Assembly: GCA_035638255.1 (NCBI GenBank)
Contig: DASRAJ010000002.1
Location: 18,641 to 82,640, forward strand
Length of the DNA: 64,000 nt
Direction of reading: 5' to 3'
Source of the DNA: DASRAJ01 sp035638255
Lineage (GTDB): Bacteria; Bacteroidota; Bacteroidia; Chitinophagales; UBA10324
A program made the position numbers and the translations under genes. The notes beneath the pieces were generated by a model. It was not told the DNA's origin. It saw nothing but the letters and a program-made list of their open reading frames with translations, and did no database searches. Shown here piece by piece: positions 32,999 to 41,858 of the stretch (position 1 is the stretch's first letter; every line of letters starts with the position of its first letter).

Positions 32999-35344
32999 AT
33001 GAAAAAGAATTTAACCTGTACTCTTCATTTTCCGGCACTCACATTTTGCGCGCTGTTCATTTCAATTTTCTTCTCCCCAAAATTAACAGCGCAGTCTTCA
33101 TCCGGAATTATTCCCGCACCTGTATCATTGCAGGCACATTCAGGAAATTTTTCTCTCCGCAAAGAAACCATCATTACCTGGGACAACGATGAGGACTCAT
33201 CTTCTGCCCGGCTCTTCAATGACTATGTGATGTCGTATTATCACTTTGGAATCATCCGCACTGCATTCAGCGATCACTCCACCAATGTCATTCGATTGCT
33301 GAGAGCTACAGACCATGAACTACCGAAGGAAGGATATGAATTGACGGTTTCAGAAAACCAGATTTCCATTCGCGGCGATGGCGCAGGTATTTTTTATGGA
33401 TTGCAAACTCTCAAACAGTTGCTGCCGGCCACTCCGGCGACACAAATAAAAATTAATGCCTGCAGTGTTATTGACTATCCGCGCTATGCGTGGCGAGGAA
33501 TGATGCTCGATGTGAGCCGGCATTTTTTTCCGAAAGAAGAAGTGAAGCAATTCATTGACCTGCTCGCAGCATACAAGATGAACACATTTCACTGGCATCT
33601 TACCGATGACCAGGGATGGCGCATCGAGATCAAAAAATATCCGAAGCTTACAGCAGTAGGCGCATGGCGAAGCGGAACGCTCATTGGACATCACAGCAAC
33701 AATCCACAGTTTGATACTATTCGCTATGGCGGATTCTACACGCAGGATGATGTAAAGGAAGTGGTGGCGTATGCACAGAAAAGGAAGATCACCGTGATGC
33801 CCGAAATTGAAATGCCCGGGCACACATCGGCTGTACTTGCTGCATATCCTGAACTCGCTTGTTCAGGCGGTCCGTTTGAAGTAGAGAAGAACTGGGGAAT
33901 ATTCAAAGATGTGATGTGCCCGACAGAACTTTCAATTCATTTTATGGAAGATGTGCTTGAGGAAGTGATTCCGCTGTTTCCTTCTAAATACATTCACATT
34001 GGTGGTGATGAATGTCCGAAAGATCGCTGGAAGACCAGCGACTATTGCCACCAAGTGATGAAGCAATTTTATTTGAAAGATGAAAATGCTCTGCAGAGTT
34101 ATTTCACGCAGCGCATTGAGCAGTTTGCAAATGCAAAAGGCAAGAGCATCATTGGCTGGGATGAAATTCTGGAAGGCGGTCTGGCGCGGAACGCAGCAAT
34201 CATGAGCTGGCGCGGAACTGAAGGTGGCATTGCGGCCGCTTCACAAAATCATTACGTGGTGATGTCGCCGACATCTAATTGCTACTTCGATTACTACCAA
34301 TCGAAAAACCCGAACGACCCGTTAGCGATTGGAGGATTTCTTCCTGTGGAGAAAGTGTATTCTTATGAGCCAACACCATCTGAGCTTTCCTCCGACCAGC
34401 AAAAATTCATTCTCGGAGCGCAGGCAAATTTGTGGACGGAATACATTCCCACCTTTAAACAAGTTGAGTTCATGATTCTCCCGCGCTTATGCGCTATGGC
34501 GGAAGTTGACTGGACACAGAAAGACAAAAGAAATTTTGATGACTTCGCACAGCGATTAATTCAATATCATTTTCCGCTCTTCGATTTGTGGAACGTGAAT
34601 TACTCGAAAGCCATTACGGATGTAAACATGAATATTACCGGGGCAAAAGACGCTGATGGACTTACAGTTCAGTTATATTCTTTCGATAAGAATTCGAAGA
34701 TTCATTACGCGCTTGGAGATTCTTCGTCACATCCTTCAAATACTCAATGGCAGAATTACTCGAAGAATATTTCGATCAGTCACTCTGCAACGTTACTTGC
34801 CACTGCTGTTTCCGGCAAAGATGATCAGGCAGGAAATGATCCGTCACGATTTGTGCTGAATCAAAATTTTGAAATCAACAAAGCCACCGGAAAGGAAATC
34901 ACTCTGGAAAAGCAACCCTCAATCAAATACAACACCGGCGGGGCATTTGCGCTCGTCAATGGTATTTGGGGACGATTGCCATGGAATGGCAGTGAGTGGC
35001 TCGGATTTGAAGGGGGTGATTTGGTCGCCACTATTGACTTGGGTATGAAAGAAAATTTCTCCACTGTTACTCTTGGCGTGCTCAATGAGAATGGCAGTTG
35101 GATTTATTTACCGAAGAAAGTGGAAGTATTTATTTCTGATGATGGAACAAATTTTACTTCGGCCGGCGCCGCAACTTTTGATGCAATAAAAAATTCAGGA
35201 GGAAGAAAAGCAATTATGAGTATCGGAAATGTTTCTGCCCGTTATGTGAAAGTGGTTGCCATTAACTATGGACTTATTCCTGATGGAAACGCGGGAGCAG
35301 GTCACCCCGCATGGTTGTTAGTGGATGAGATTAGTATTGAATGA
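32999..35344 (+). CDS. Beta-N-acetylhexosaminidase, GH20
   Basis: 781 residues. A signal peptide (to about residue 31, KLTAQ) is followed by a GH20b-type N-domain (to ~155), then the catalytic barrel with YAWRGMMLDVSRHFF, FHWHLTDDQGWRIEI and the catalytic pair Asp337-Glu338 (HIGGDE). The C-terminal ~240 residues hold a discoidin/chitobiase-like carbohydrate-binding domain. It releases terminal GlcNAc or GalNAc in the periplasm or outside, feeding the adjacent sugar transporter. Confidence 0.94.
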   Translation: MKKNLTCTLHFPALTFCALFISIFFSPKLTAQSSSGIIPAPVSLQAHSGNFSLRKETIITWDNDEDSSSARLFNDYVMSYYHFGIIRTAFSDHSTNVIRLLRATDHELPKEGYELTVSENQISIRGDGAGIFYGLQTLKQLLPATPATQIKINACSVIDYPRYAWRGMMLDVSRHFFPKEEVKQFIDLLAAYKMNTFHWHLTDDQGWRIEIKKYPKLTAVGAWRSGTLIGHHSNNPQFDTIRYGGFYTQDDVKEVVAYAQKRKITVMPEIEMPGHTSAVLAAYPELACSGGPFEVEKNWGIFKDVMCPTELSIHFMEDVLEEVIPLFPSKYIHIGGDECPKDRWKTSDYCHQVMKQFYLKDENALQSYFTQRIEQFANAKGKSIIGWDEILEGGLARNAAIMSWRGTEGGIAAASQNHYVVMSPTSNCYFDYYQSKNPNDPLAIGGFLPVEKVYSYEPTPSELSSDQQKFILGAQANLWTEYIPTFKQVEFMILPRLCAMAEVDWTQKDKRNFDDFAQRLIQYHFPLFDLWNVNYSKAITDVNMNITGAKDADGLTVQLYSFDKNSKIHYALGDSSSHPSNTQWQNYSKNISISHSATLLATAVSGKDDQAGNDPSRFVLNQNFEINKATGKEITLEKQPSIKYNTGGAFALVNGIWGRLPWNGSEWLGFEGGDLVATIDLGMKENFSTVTLGVLNENGSWIYLPKKVEVFISDDGTNFTSAGAATFDAIKNSGGRKAIMSIGNVSARYVKVVAINYGLIPDGNAGAGHPAWLLVDEISIE

Positions 35345-35492
35345 TTTCTTATGATTGGTGTTGTTACTGCGCATGTCTGAAAGATTCAGTAGTGTCAATA
35401 TTTAATACAGCATTAAGATGATCAGGATTTCCTGCGCAAGGTTCCGGAAAGTTTGACTTCCTTATCTCTGTGTACAAAAACTACTTTAGGAA

Positions 35493-36353
35493 ATGGAAAC
35501 TTCAATAAAAAAAACGCCTCCTCTTATTAGTCCTGAAGAATTATTGCAGCGAATGGCGGCACCTGACCTGGTGATCATTGATGCACGAAGTGGTGATGAC
35601 GCTTATCAGCGCTACGCTGCTCACCACTTAAAAGGTGCTTTGCATGCCGATCTCGAAAAAGATCTTTCACTAAAACCATTTAATCCGGCAAATGGCGGGC
35701 GGCATCCCCTGCCGGATATCAGGAACTTCGGATTACTACTCGGAAAACTTGGTATTCTCCCATCCTCATTCGTGGTAGTCTATGATGATAAAAGCGGAAC
35801 CTACGCTGCTGCCCGTTTCTGGTGGATGTTAAAGGCAGCAGGACATGAACAGGTGCAAGTTATTAATGGCGGATTGGAGGCAGCTACTCGGGCAGGCATA
35901 CCAACTTCCAGTAAAGTTTTGATTCCACTTCCCACCACCAACTACCCTGTTGATGACTGGAAACTGCCTACGGTTTCGATTGATGACGTAGCGAAAGCAA
36001 GTACGGATCCTGAATATCTGATTATAGATGTGCGTGAGAAATACAGGTACTTGGGAGAAAGCGAACCCATCGATCTCGTGGCAGGTCATATTCCAAATGC
36101 GGTGAATGTTCCTTACTCTGAGAACCTTACCAGCGATGGATCATTTCTTCCTTCAGAAAAACTCTCAGCAATTTATAAATCCATTATTAGTGATCACAAA
36201 CCGAACAAGGTGATCGTCCATTGTGGTTCAGGTGTTACTGGTTGTCATACAATTTTAGCCCTCGAACAGGCCGGAATATCCGGAGTTAATCTTTACGTTG
36301 GTTCATGGAGCGAATGGTCACGCAATCCCCTGCCTATCGCAACCGGTAAGTGA
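35493..36353 (+). CDS. Two-domain sulfurtransferase (thiosulfate/3-mercaptopyruvate)
   Basis: 286 residues with two rhodanese domains: an inactive N-terminal one (VIIDARSGDDAYQRY) and a catalytic one with active-site loop CGSGVTG, Cys244. Also contains GGRHPLPD and the C-terminal LYVGSWSEW. The loop favours a mercaptopyruvate- or thiosulfate-type enzyme. Stands alone. Confidence 0.9.
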   Translation: METSIKKTPPLISPEELLQRMAAPDLVIIDARSGDDAYQRYAAHHLKGALHADLEKDLSLKPFNPANGGRHPLPDIRNFGLLLGKLGILPSSFVVVYDDKSGTYAAARFWWMLKAAGHEQVQVINGGLEAATRAGIPTSSKVLIPLPTTNYPVDDWKLPTVSIDDVAKASTDPEYLIIDVREKYRYLGESEPIDLVAGHIPNAVNVPYSENLTSDGSFLPSEKLSAIYKSIISDHKPNKVIVHCGSGVTGCHTILALEQAGISGVNLYVGSWSEWSRNPLPIATGK

Positions 36354-36386
36354 TTCTTATTCTACATTAAAGCCAATACTTGTTTA

Positions 36387-36842
36387 TCAATCTACCTTCC
36401 TCAGTTTCGCATCAAGACTCCATAGTCCTGCGCCGGCAGCCGAGAAGTAGAGCCAGAGAAAGCAATAGAGTATTGAAGTTTCCCCATGGTTTATAATAGG
36501 CCATACGCTAAGGGGGAAGTGGAACTGGAAATATGCCACCCCCATTTCGCCTGACAGAAGGAAGGCAACGGGACGCGTGAACAGACCCAGGAGCAGGAAG
36601 CAACCGCCGAATACTTCGAGGATACCGCCGATTCCTGCCTGGGACATTAACGGAACGGTATCGCCATTGGGAGGAACTCCTACCGGAAACGCAAAGAGTT
36701 TCATTGTGCCTGACATTGTAAACATAATCGCGGCCGCAATGCGAAGAACACTCAACAGATATGGTGACCATCTCCCCCACTTAGCAATGATGCCTGTGTT
36801 TGTATTTTTCACTTCCCGATCGTTTTGGTTGCCTGTTGTCAT
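36387..36842 (-). CDS. DoxX family membrane protein
   Basis: 151 residues, four hydrophobic helices, with FTMSGTMKLFAFPVG and GGILEVFGGCFLLLGLFTRPVAFLL typical of DoxX. Small quinone-related or redox-associated membrane protein of poorly defined role. A second DoxX-like gene follows upstream on the same strand. Confidence 0.85.
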   Translation of the reverse strand: MTTGNQNDREVKNTNTGIIAKWGRWSPYLLSVLRIAAAIMFTMSGTMKLFAFPVGVPPNGDTVPLMSQAGIGGILEVFGGCFLLLGLFTRPVAFLLSGEMGVAYFQFHFPLSVWPIINHGETSILYCFLWLYFSAAGAGLWSLDAKLRKVD

Positions 36843-36910
36843 GATTTATTTTGGTTTTGTTATGCCTATATTCAGTTCCTTTTTTGATGCAGATATATAA
36901 ATTAGCTATT

Positions 36911-37309
36911 TCACATTACTAATGAGACCGCCTCTTCTCTGGATACAGCGGATAATTTTTTGTGGTAGAAAACATAAGAACCTGTCAGGAAAATCAATGG
37001 GAGAAGCATAAACGTCCAGCCATAGCTATGATCACTCATGGCTATACCTGAATACATAGCGCCAATCAAATCAAACGCGAGACCGGCATAAGCCCATTCT
37101 TTGATTCGGGGAAAGCCCGGAATAAGTATCGCGATCACGCCTAATATTTTTGCAACTCCAAGAAAAGGAACAATATAGGCAGGGTAACCTAATTTTATCA
37201 TAAAATCTGTAGCTTCCTTCGTAGATAGCGCATCAGGAACAGCAGTAGAGAGCATGAAGGCTGCAAACGGCGCAGTAAAGATCCAGTAGATAATTTTTGT
37301 TTTTTTCAT
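36911..37309 (-). CDS. DoxX-like family membrane protein
   Basis: 132 residues, four hydrophobic segments, KIIYWIFTAPFAAFMLSTAVPDAL at the start and GVAKILGVIAILIPGFPRIKEWAYAG in the centre, as in the DoxX-like family of short membrane proteins. Co-oriented with the DoxX gene and the RibD-like reductase. Confidence 0.83.
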   Translation of the reverse strand: MKKTKIIYWIFTAPFAAFMLSTAVPDALSTKEATDFMIKLGYPAYIVPFLGVAKILGVIAILIPGFPRIKEWAYAGLAFDLIGAMYSGIAMSDHSYGWTFMLLPLIFLTGSYVFYHKKLSAVSREEAVSLVM

Positions 37310-37327
37310 TTGAGGTGTTTTAGATTT

Positions 37328-37885
37328 TTAGCGTTTAGGTTGGTAATAAAGTAAAACGTTTCCTGAATTAAATGTCTTTGTTTTTAGGAGCTTCAAAGTA
37401 AGTTTATCACTTATGCCCTTGAATAAAGATTTGCCTTCTCCTAAGACAAGCGGATTCACAATGATCCTGTATTCATCAATTAAGCTAAGTTTTATAAAAG
37501 ATAATGCAAGGTCGGAACTGCCGAATATTGCCAGGTCTTTACCGGGCTGTTGTTTAAGTTTTGAGACTTCTTCAGCAATATTTTCTTTAACCAGCCTTGT
37601 GTTATTCCAATCCGCCTTCTCCAGTGTTCTTGAAAAGACAATTTTTGGGAGGCTATTCATTTTGCTGGCAACGATTGGATCGTCTGTGGTTGCGGAAAGA
37701 GTTGGCCAGTAATTGGCCATGAGTTCATAGGTCACTCGTCCAAATAACAGAACGTCCACGTTATCAAGCAGGTCAATAGCATATTCATTAAATTCTTCAT
37801 CCACATTGTGCCAATCTATTTCCCTGTTTGGTCCTTCAAAAAAACCATCGAGTGATATCATCATTTGAAAAATTACTTTTCTCAT
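37328..37885 (-). CDS. Dihydrofolate reductase/RibD C-terminal family protein
   Basis: 185 residues with VIFQMMISLDGFFEGPNREIDW, LLFGRVTYELMANYWP and LAIFGSSDLALSFIKLSLIDEYRI, typical of the RibD_C fold, which binds NAD(P)H. These stand-alone proteins are not housekeeping RibD; substrate unknown. Frequently found near SRPBCC/ArsR genes, as here. Confidence 0.87.
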   Translation of the reverse strand: MRKVIFQMMISLDGFFEGPNREIDWHNVDEEFNEYAIDLLDNVDVLLFGRVTYELMANYWPTLSATTDDPIVASKMNSLPKIVFSRTLEKADWNNTRLVKENIAEEVSKLKQQPGKDLAIFGSSDLALSFIKLSLIDEYRIIVNPLVLGEGKSLFKGISDKLTLKLLKTKTFNSGNVLLYYQPKR

Positions 37886-37998
37886 TTTGATAATTGTGTT
37901 TTAACGGTTTCACCATTTTGTGTCATGCTATTATGTTTACTTTGTAGTTTTAGTTATAAACTTTTTCCTAACCATCGGGTTTGGTAATCACAAATTCA

Positions 37999-38481
37999 CT
38001 ATAAGCCCCTCTTCGCCAAATATTCTTCAAAGCGATTAAGAGTTTGGTTCCCGCCTTCGACTGCACCAAATTTCTTGACCTCTTCTAAGGCCTCCGCAGA
38101 TTTAAAGATGGAGTGCATGATAAGTTTGGTCTTGCCACCTTGCTCGCCAAAGGTTATCGTCACATGGAATTGTCCGGGATCATTCTCTTTGTCCGAGTCA
38201 TGCTCATACACCAGCCGCTCGGGTTTTACGATCTCGGTATATACAATCCTGTTCGGATAATCAACACCATCAGGGCCGTGCATGATAAAGCGCCAAACAC
38301 CGCCGGGTCTGACGTCCATCTCGTGAATAGTGGTGGTGAATCCGTCAGGTCCCCACCATTCCACGATATGCTTGGGATCGGTCCACGCCTCGAACACAAG
38401 TTCCCGGGGTGCGTTAATGATGCGGGTAATTACGAGTTCGCGATCTGCGGTCTCATTAGGGTATTCATTTTCTTTTGTCAT
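37999..38481 (-). CDS. SRPBCC domain protein (AHSA1-like)
   Basis: 160 residues of the START-like/AHSA1 fold: REPVITRIINAP-type opening (ELVITRIINAPRELVFEAW), PKHIVEWWGPDGF, WRFIMHGPDGVDYPN and a C-terminal amphipathic helix. Binds a hydrophobic ligand in this fold class. It lies just downstream of an ArsR gene, a standard two-gene arrangement. Confidence 0.88.
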   Translation of the reverse strand: MTKENEYPNETADRELVITRIINAPRELVFEAWTDPKHIVEWWGPDGFTTTIHEMDVRPGGVWRFIMHGPDGVDYPNRIVYTEIVKPERLVYEHDSDKENDPGQFHVTITFGEQGGKTKLIMHSIFKSAEALEEVKKFGAVEGGNQTLNRFEEYLAKRGL

Positions 38482-38563
38482 GTTTTTTCTGTTTTTAGTG
38501 CAGCATATGTTTAAATCAGGATTTGATCAGTACGCGAAGCATATTTCTCTTTCAGGAGACATG

Positions 38564-38911
38564 CTAACGGATTGATTTTCTTCTGCCATGTTTTTTATTT
38601 TTGGCTTGTAATTCACTCAGATAATTCTCCAGGGAGTCAAGTTTCTCAGTCCAGAGTTTGCGGTACTGCTCCACCCAATCGGAGACCTCTCCAAGTTTTT
38701 GAAGTTTGGCTTCGCAAAATCGTTCCCTGCCCTGCTGCCTGATTACAATAAGACCACACTCCCTGAGGATTTTAATATGCTTTGAAATAGCCGGCCGGCT
38801 GATGTCAAATTTTTCAGCTACAGAGTTTAAGTTTAAAGATTGGTGCGAAATCATGTTTATGATCTCTCTTCTTGTCGGGTCGGCTATAGCCTGGAATACA
38901 TCGCGTCTCAT
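38564..38911 (-). CDS. ArsR-family winged-helix regulator
   Basis: 115 residues: RRDVFQAIADPTRREIINMIS, then the winged helix LNLNSVAEKFDISRPAISKHIKILRECGLI. It lacks the metal-binding Cys pair of ArsR/SmtB sensors and matches the SRPBCC-associated subgroup. Probably represses its own operon with the downstream SRPBCC gene. Confidence 0.88.
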   Translation of the reverse strand: MRRDVFQAIADPTRREIINMISHQSLNLNSVAEKFDISRPAISKHIKILRECGLIVIRQQGRERFCEAKLQKLGEVSDWVEQYRKLWTEKLDSLENYLSELQAKNKKHGRRKSIR

Positions 38912-39095
38912 GGGAAAGGGTAATTATGTATCTGCCAACTGGTGGATGCAAATGTATATGAAACCTTTCGGTTACGCAAGTATTTTTGAAAATATTTTTT
39001 TCAAGTTTGGATTTCAACCCGGATTTGGCAGTAAAAGGACATTTAGCGGCTCCCAATGGCGGAGGTTGGAGAGGACGTCAATCTATAAAATAGTT

Positions 39096-39515
39096 TTAGC
39101 TGTTTGAAGGTTTTGTGTAATTGAGTAACCAATGATTTCCGAACTTATCAGTCAGATCACCGAACACGGCACCCCAAAAAGTGTTCTCCAACGGGTGAGT
39201 TGCTTCGCCGTCTTTAGAAAGTTTTGTATAATAATCTTTGATTTCGTCTTCGCTGCTGCAATTAAGCATGAGCGAAACAGCATTGCCTCTAATGAGTCCG
39301 TTATTTGAAACCATGTCAGAAGCCATAAGCACTACACCTTTATTTGTAAGGGTGGAATGTAAAATACTTTGCTTCATTTCCGGAGGCATTTGTTCAGCCA
39401 TCGGTGATTCACCAATGGTTTGCAGCGTTAGTTCTCCGCCTAAACATTCTTTATAGAACATCATTGCTTCACGGCAGTTGCCGCTGAAGGTTAAATACGA
39501 TTGAATCTGTGTCAT
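39096..39515 (-). CDS. VOC family protein (PhnB-like)
   Basis: 139 residues: YLTFSGNCREAMMFYKECLGGELTLQTIG and WGAVFGDLTDKFGNHWLLNY, a PhnB-type glyoxalase/dioxygenase-fold protein. Probable metal-binding detoxification or resistance enzyme; substrate unknown. Confidence 0.88.
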   Translation of the reverse strand: MTQIQSYLTFSGNCREAMMFYKECLGGELTLQTIGESPMAEQMPPEMKQSILHSTLTNKGVVLMASDMVSNNGLIRGNAVSLMLNCSSEDEIKDYYTKLSKDGEATHPLENTFWGAVFGDLTDKFGNHWLLNYTKPSNS

Positions 39516-39563
39516 TTTTTATGTTAAGTTTTTAGTTGTTTGAAAATATATTGAGTGATTAGG

Positions 39564-39696
39564 TTGCCACTAATTGCACGAATTTCTTGTCCGTGGTCGG
39601 CGTCCCCGACGACCACTCCATATACTGGTTGGCGGGGACGCCAACCAGGGACAGAATTGTACAGCTAATTATTTTTATTCGTGCTAATTCGTGGCA
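39564..39696. repeat. Intergenic inverted-repeat element, copy 1
   Basis: The ends TGCCACTAATTGCACGAA and TTCGTGCTAATTCGTGGCA are imperfect inverted repeats. Two nested hairpins, GTGGTCGG...CCGACGACCAC and CTGGTTGGCG...CGCCAACCAG, lie inside. The outer ends match the element at 40152-40245. Confidence 0.7.
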
Positions 39697-39706
39697 AAGT
39701 TTCAGT

Positions 39707-40120
39707 TCATTTCGGCATCTTACTCATATCCATATACAAAACATTCCACCGATGGCCATCCAAATCACAAAAGCCGCACCCATACATCCAGCCCTGGTTC
39801 TCTCCGGGCTCGCCATAGAGGGTACCGCCCGCCTCCTTCACCTTCTTTGCCAATTCATCTACTTCCTCCCGGCTCTCTGCGTCAAAGGAAAATAATACTT
39901 CTGTTGATTGCTTTGTATCCGGAAGATTATTTCTTGTAAAATTTTTGAAAACGGATTCAGCAAAAAGCATGATAATAACTTTTTTACTTCCAAAGAGAAA
40001 GGAAGTCGAAACATCACTGTTGCCAGGTCCCGGGTTATTTGGGAATCCAAGTTTGGTGAAAAACTCTTTTGATTTATTGATGTCTTTTACCGGCAGGTTG
40101 ATCCAAATGTCTTTTGTCAT
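39707..40120 (-). CDS. VOC family protein (glyoxalase/bleomycin-resistance type)
   Basis: 137 residues: IWINLPVKDINKSKEFFTKLGF opening and GWMYGCGFCDLDGHRWNVLYMD close, typical of a VOC domain lacking some glyoxalase I residues. Bracketed by the two copies of an inverted-repeat element. Confidence 0.88.
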   Translation of the reverse strand: MTKDIWINLPVKDINKSKEFFTKLGFPNNPGPGNSDVSTSFLFGSKKVIIMLFAESVFKNFTRNNLPDTKQSTEVLFSFDAESREEVDELAKKVKEAGGTLYGEPGENQGWMYGCGFCDLDGHRWNVLYMDMSKMPK

Positions 40121-40151
40121 GTTGTTTTGATTTTAGTGATTAGGAAATTCA

Positions 40152-40245
40152 TTGAGTGATTATGTTGCCACGAATTACACTAATTTTCAGGAAAGGTTTC
40201 TGTTGTTATTTTCTGTTCGTGCTAATTCGTGAAATTCGTGGCTAA
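40152..40245. repeat. Intergenic inverted-repeat element, copy 2
   Basis: Starts TTGAGTGATTATGTTGCCAC and ends TTCGTGCTAATTCGTG...GTGGC, matching the ends of copy 1 but with a shorter unrelated centre. Similar ATTCGTG(G/C) elements are common in Bacteroidota. Confidence 0.65.
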
Positions 40246-40249
40246 GTTT

Positions 40250-40711
40250 TTAAATGAACATTGGTATTAGCTTTAGCTTGTTACCATAATCAGGAGTTTT
40301 TAATGGTACCATACACCGCATATCTTTTTCGTTCAGATACATCTCCAGGCAATAGCCGTTCTTATCTATTCCGGGATCAGCTAAAAGTTTTTTAAAAGTT
40401 TTCTCTACCAGCTTTTCATCCTTGCGCCATTCCTTTAATAGTTCACTGATGTATTCGCCTTTCTTAATGATGAAAGTTTCAAGGCCGAACTTTTCTGCTT
40501 CACCTTCATGTAATTCTTCTACAGCCGCTTTGTAAACAATTTCACCTTTATTGTTTGATCGGGAAATGCCATAAAATCTTCTTCCATCAGATAATGGAAA
40601 GATGGAATGCAGTTTCTGGTGTGCGCTTAAAACTCCTTCGGGGAAAGAGGATGCGGTTACACAGAGAACCTTTATTTCTTTATCAATAGCGTATTTTTCT
40701 GCTGTTGCCAT
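40250..40711 (-). CDS. GyrI-like/effector-binding-type hypothetical protein
   Basis: 153 residues from the ATG at 40711 (MATAEKYAID). This start is preferred because a -7 promoter element lies just upstream; the 24 extra codons of the longer frame overlap it. Segments FPLSDGRRFYGISRSNNKGEI and GYCLEMYLNEKDMRCMVPL resemble the GyrI-like ligand-binding fold, weakly. Divergent from the GlxA-type regulator. Confidence 0.6.
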   Translation of the reverse strand: MATAEKYAIDKEIKVLCVTASSFPEGVLSAHQKLHSIFPLSDGRRFYGISRSNNKGEIVYKAAVEELHEGEAEKFGLETFIIKKGEYISELLKEWRKDEKLVEKTFKKLLADPGIDKNGYCLEMYLNEKDMRCMVPLKTPDYGNKLKLIPMFI

Positions 40712-40731
40712 GGTTGTTGACTTTGACGGTG

Positions 40732-40739
40732 CAAACATA
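40732..40739 (-). promoter_or_regulatory. -7 element (TATGTTTG) of the GyrI-like gene
   Basis: TATGTTTG on the minus strand matches TAnnTTTG and lies about 20 bases upstream of the ATG at 40711. No clear -33 TTG at standard spacing. Confidence 0.45.
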
Positions 40740-40787
40740 TGGTCGCAAAATGGTTTTGAAAAGGTGTAAAGACGACATATCAAGGGG

Positions 40788-40818
40788 TTGATTGCGACAG
40801 ATCAACTGCTTATCTTTG
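40788..40818 (+). promoter_or_regulatory. Promoter of the GlxA-type regulator, close to its start
   Basis: TTG (40788-40790), 20 bases, then TATCTTTG (40811-40818), an exact Bacteroidota -33/-7 match. The ATG follows four bases after the -7 G, so the transcript would be leaderless or nearly so. Confidence 0.6.
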
Positions 40819-40822
40819 CCGG

Positions 40823-41803
40823 ATGAAAACTGTAACAATAATTGTCCCTGAAAAAGCGGTGTTAGCTGCCGTCACGGATCCGCGCTACATGTTTACAGCC
40901 GTAAATGAATTTTTAAAAGCGGAAGACAAACCACCCCTGTTCAATGTTCAATTGGTTGGTCTCACTAAAGAAATACAATTGAATGACGGATTGTTTTCCG
41001 TTCATGTTCACATGCTCATTAAGGATGTAAAAAAGACAGACCTGATTGTGATCCCTGCGTTGAGCGGCGATTTGAAAACTTCGCTTGAAATGAACCAGGA
41101 TTTTGTTCCGTGGATTGTGAATCAATATAAGCATGGCTCAGAAGTAGCCTCCCTTTGCATTGGTGCTTTCCTGTTGGCATCCACAGGCTTAATGAAGGGG
41201 AAGCAATGTTCTACACACTGGTTGTATGCTAATGAATTCCGAAATATGTTTCCCGATGTAACACTCGTAGACGGCGGCATTATTACCGAAGAGCAGGGCA
41301 TCTATTCCAGTGGTGGCGCCAGCAGCTACTGGAATTTGCTTCTTTACCTCGTTGAAAAATATACTGACCGTGCAACAGCGATTCTGGCCTCCAAATATTT
41401 CGCGATAGATATAGATCGTAGCAGCCAGTCAGCGTTTGCTTTGTTCAGGGGTCAGAAGGAGCATGAAGATGTAGAAGTAAAAAAAGCACAGGAATTTATT
41501 GAGCAAAATTTTCAGGATAAAATAACGGTGGACCAACTGGCAGATAAGGTTGCGGTTGGAAGAAGAAGTTTTGAACGACGGTTCAAGAAAGCCACCAACA
41601 ACACGGTGTTAGAGTATATTCAGCGGGTGAAAGTTGAAGCAGCGAAACGAAGTTTTGAAAGCAGCAGGAAAAATATAAATGAGGTAATGTTTGATGTTGG
41701 CTATACTGACACGAAAGCTTTTAGGATCATTTTCAAAAAGATAACGGGACTAACACCGATTGAATATAGAAATAAGTATAATAAGCAGACGGTGGTTTTA
41801 TAG
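40823..41803 (+). CDS. GlxA-family AraC-type regulator (DJ-1/PfpI + HTH)
   Basis: 326 residues: an N-terminal DJ-1/PfpI-like sensor domain (to ~200, with SLCIGAFLLASTGLM nucleophile-elbow-like segment) and a C-terminal AraC HTH pair (KITVDQLADKVAVGRRSFERRFK; INEVMFDVGYTDTKAFRIIFKKITGLTPIEYR). Cytoplasmic transcription factor; ligand unknown. A diverged copy of its last 49 codons is found at 44344-44493, beyond the T9SS gene. Confidence 0.9.
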   Translation: MKTVTIIVPEKAVLAAVTDPRYMFTAVNEFLKAEDKPPLFNVQLVGLTKEIQLNDGLFSVHVHMLIKDVKKTDLIVIPALSGDLKTSLEMNQDFVPWIVNQYKHGSEVASLCIGAFLLASTGLMKGKQCSTHWLYANEFRNMFPDVTLVDGGIITEEQGIYSSGGASSYWNLLLYLVEKYTDRATAILASKYFAIDIDRSSQSAFALFRGQKEHEDVEVKKAQEFIEQNFQDKITVDQLADKVAVGRRSFERRFKKATNNTVLEYIQRVKVEAAKRSFESSRKNINEVMFDVGYTDTKAFRIIFKKITGLTPIEYRNKYNKQTVVL

Positions 41804-41858
41804 TTTTAACCTGCCGATAATTGCGGTTGGTGGACACAAACCGCGGGCAGAAATAGCT

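Noticed and set aside
38113..38514. ORF of 133 residues antisense to the SRPBCC gene
   Set aside because: Antisense shadow; the minus-strand gene is clearly recognised.
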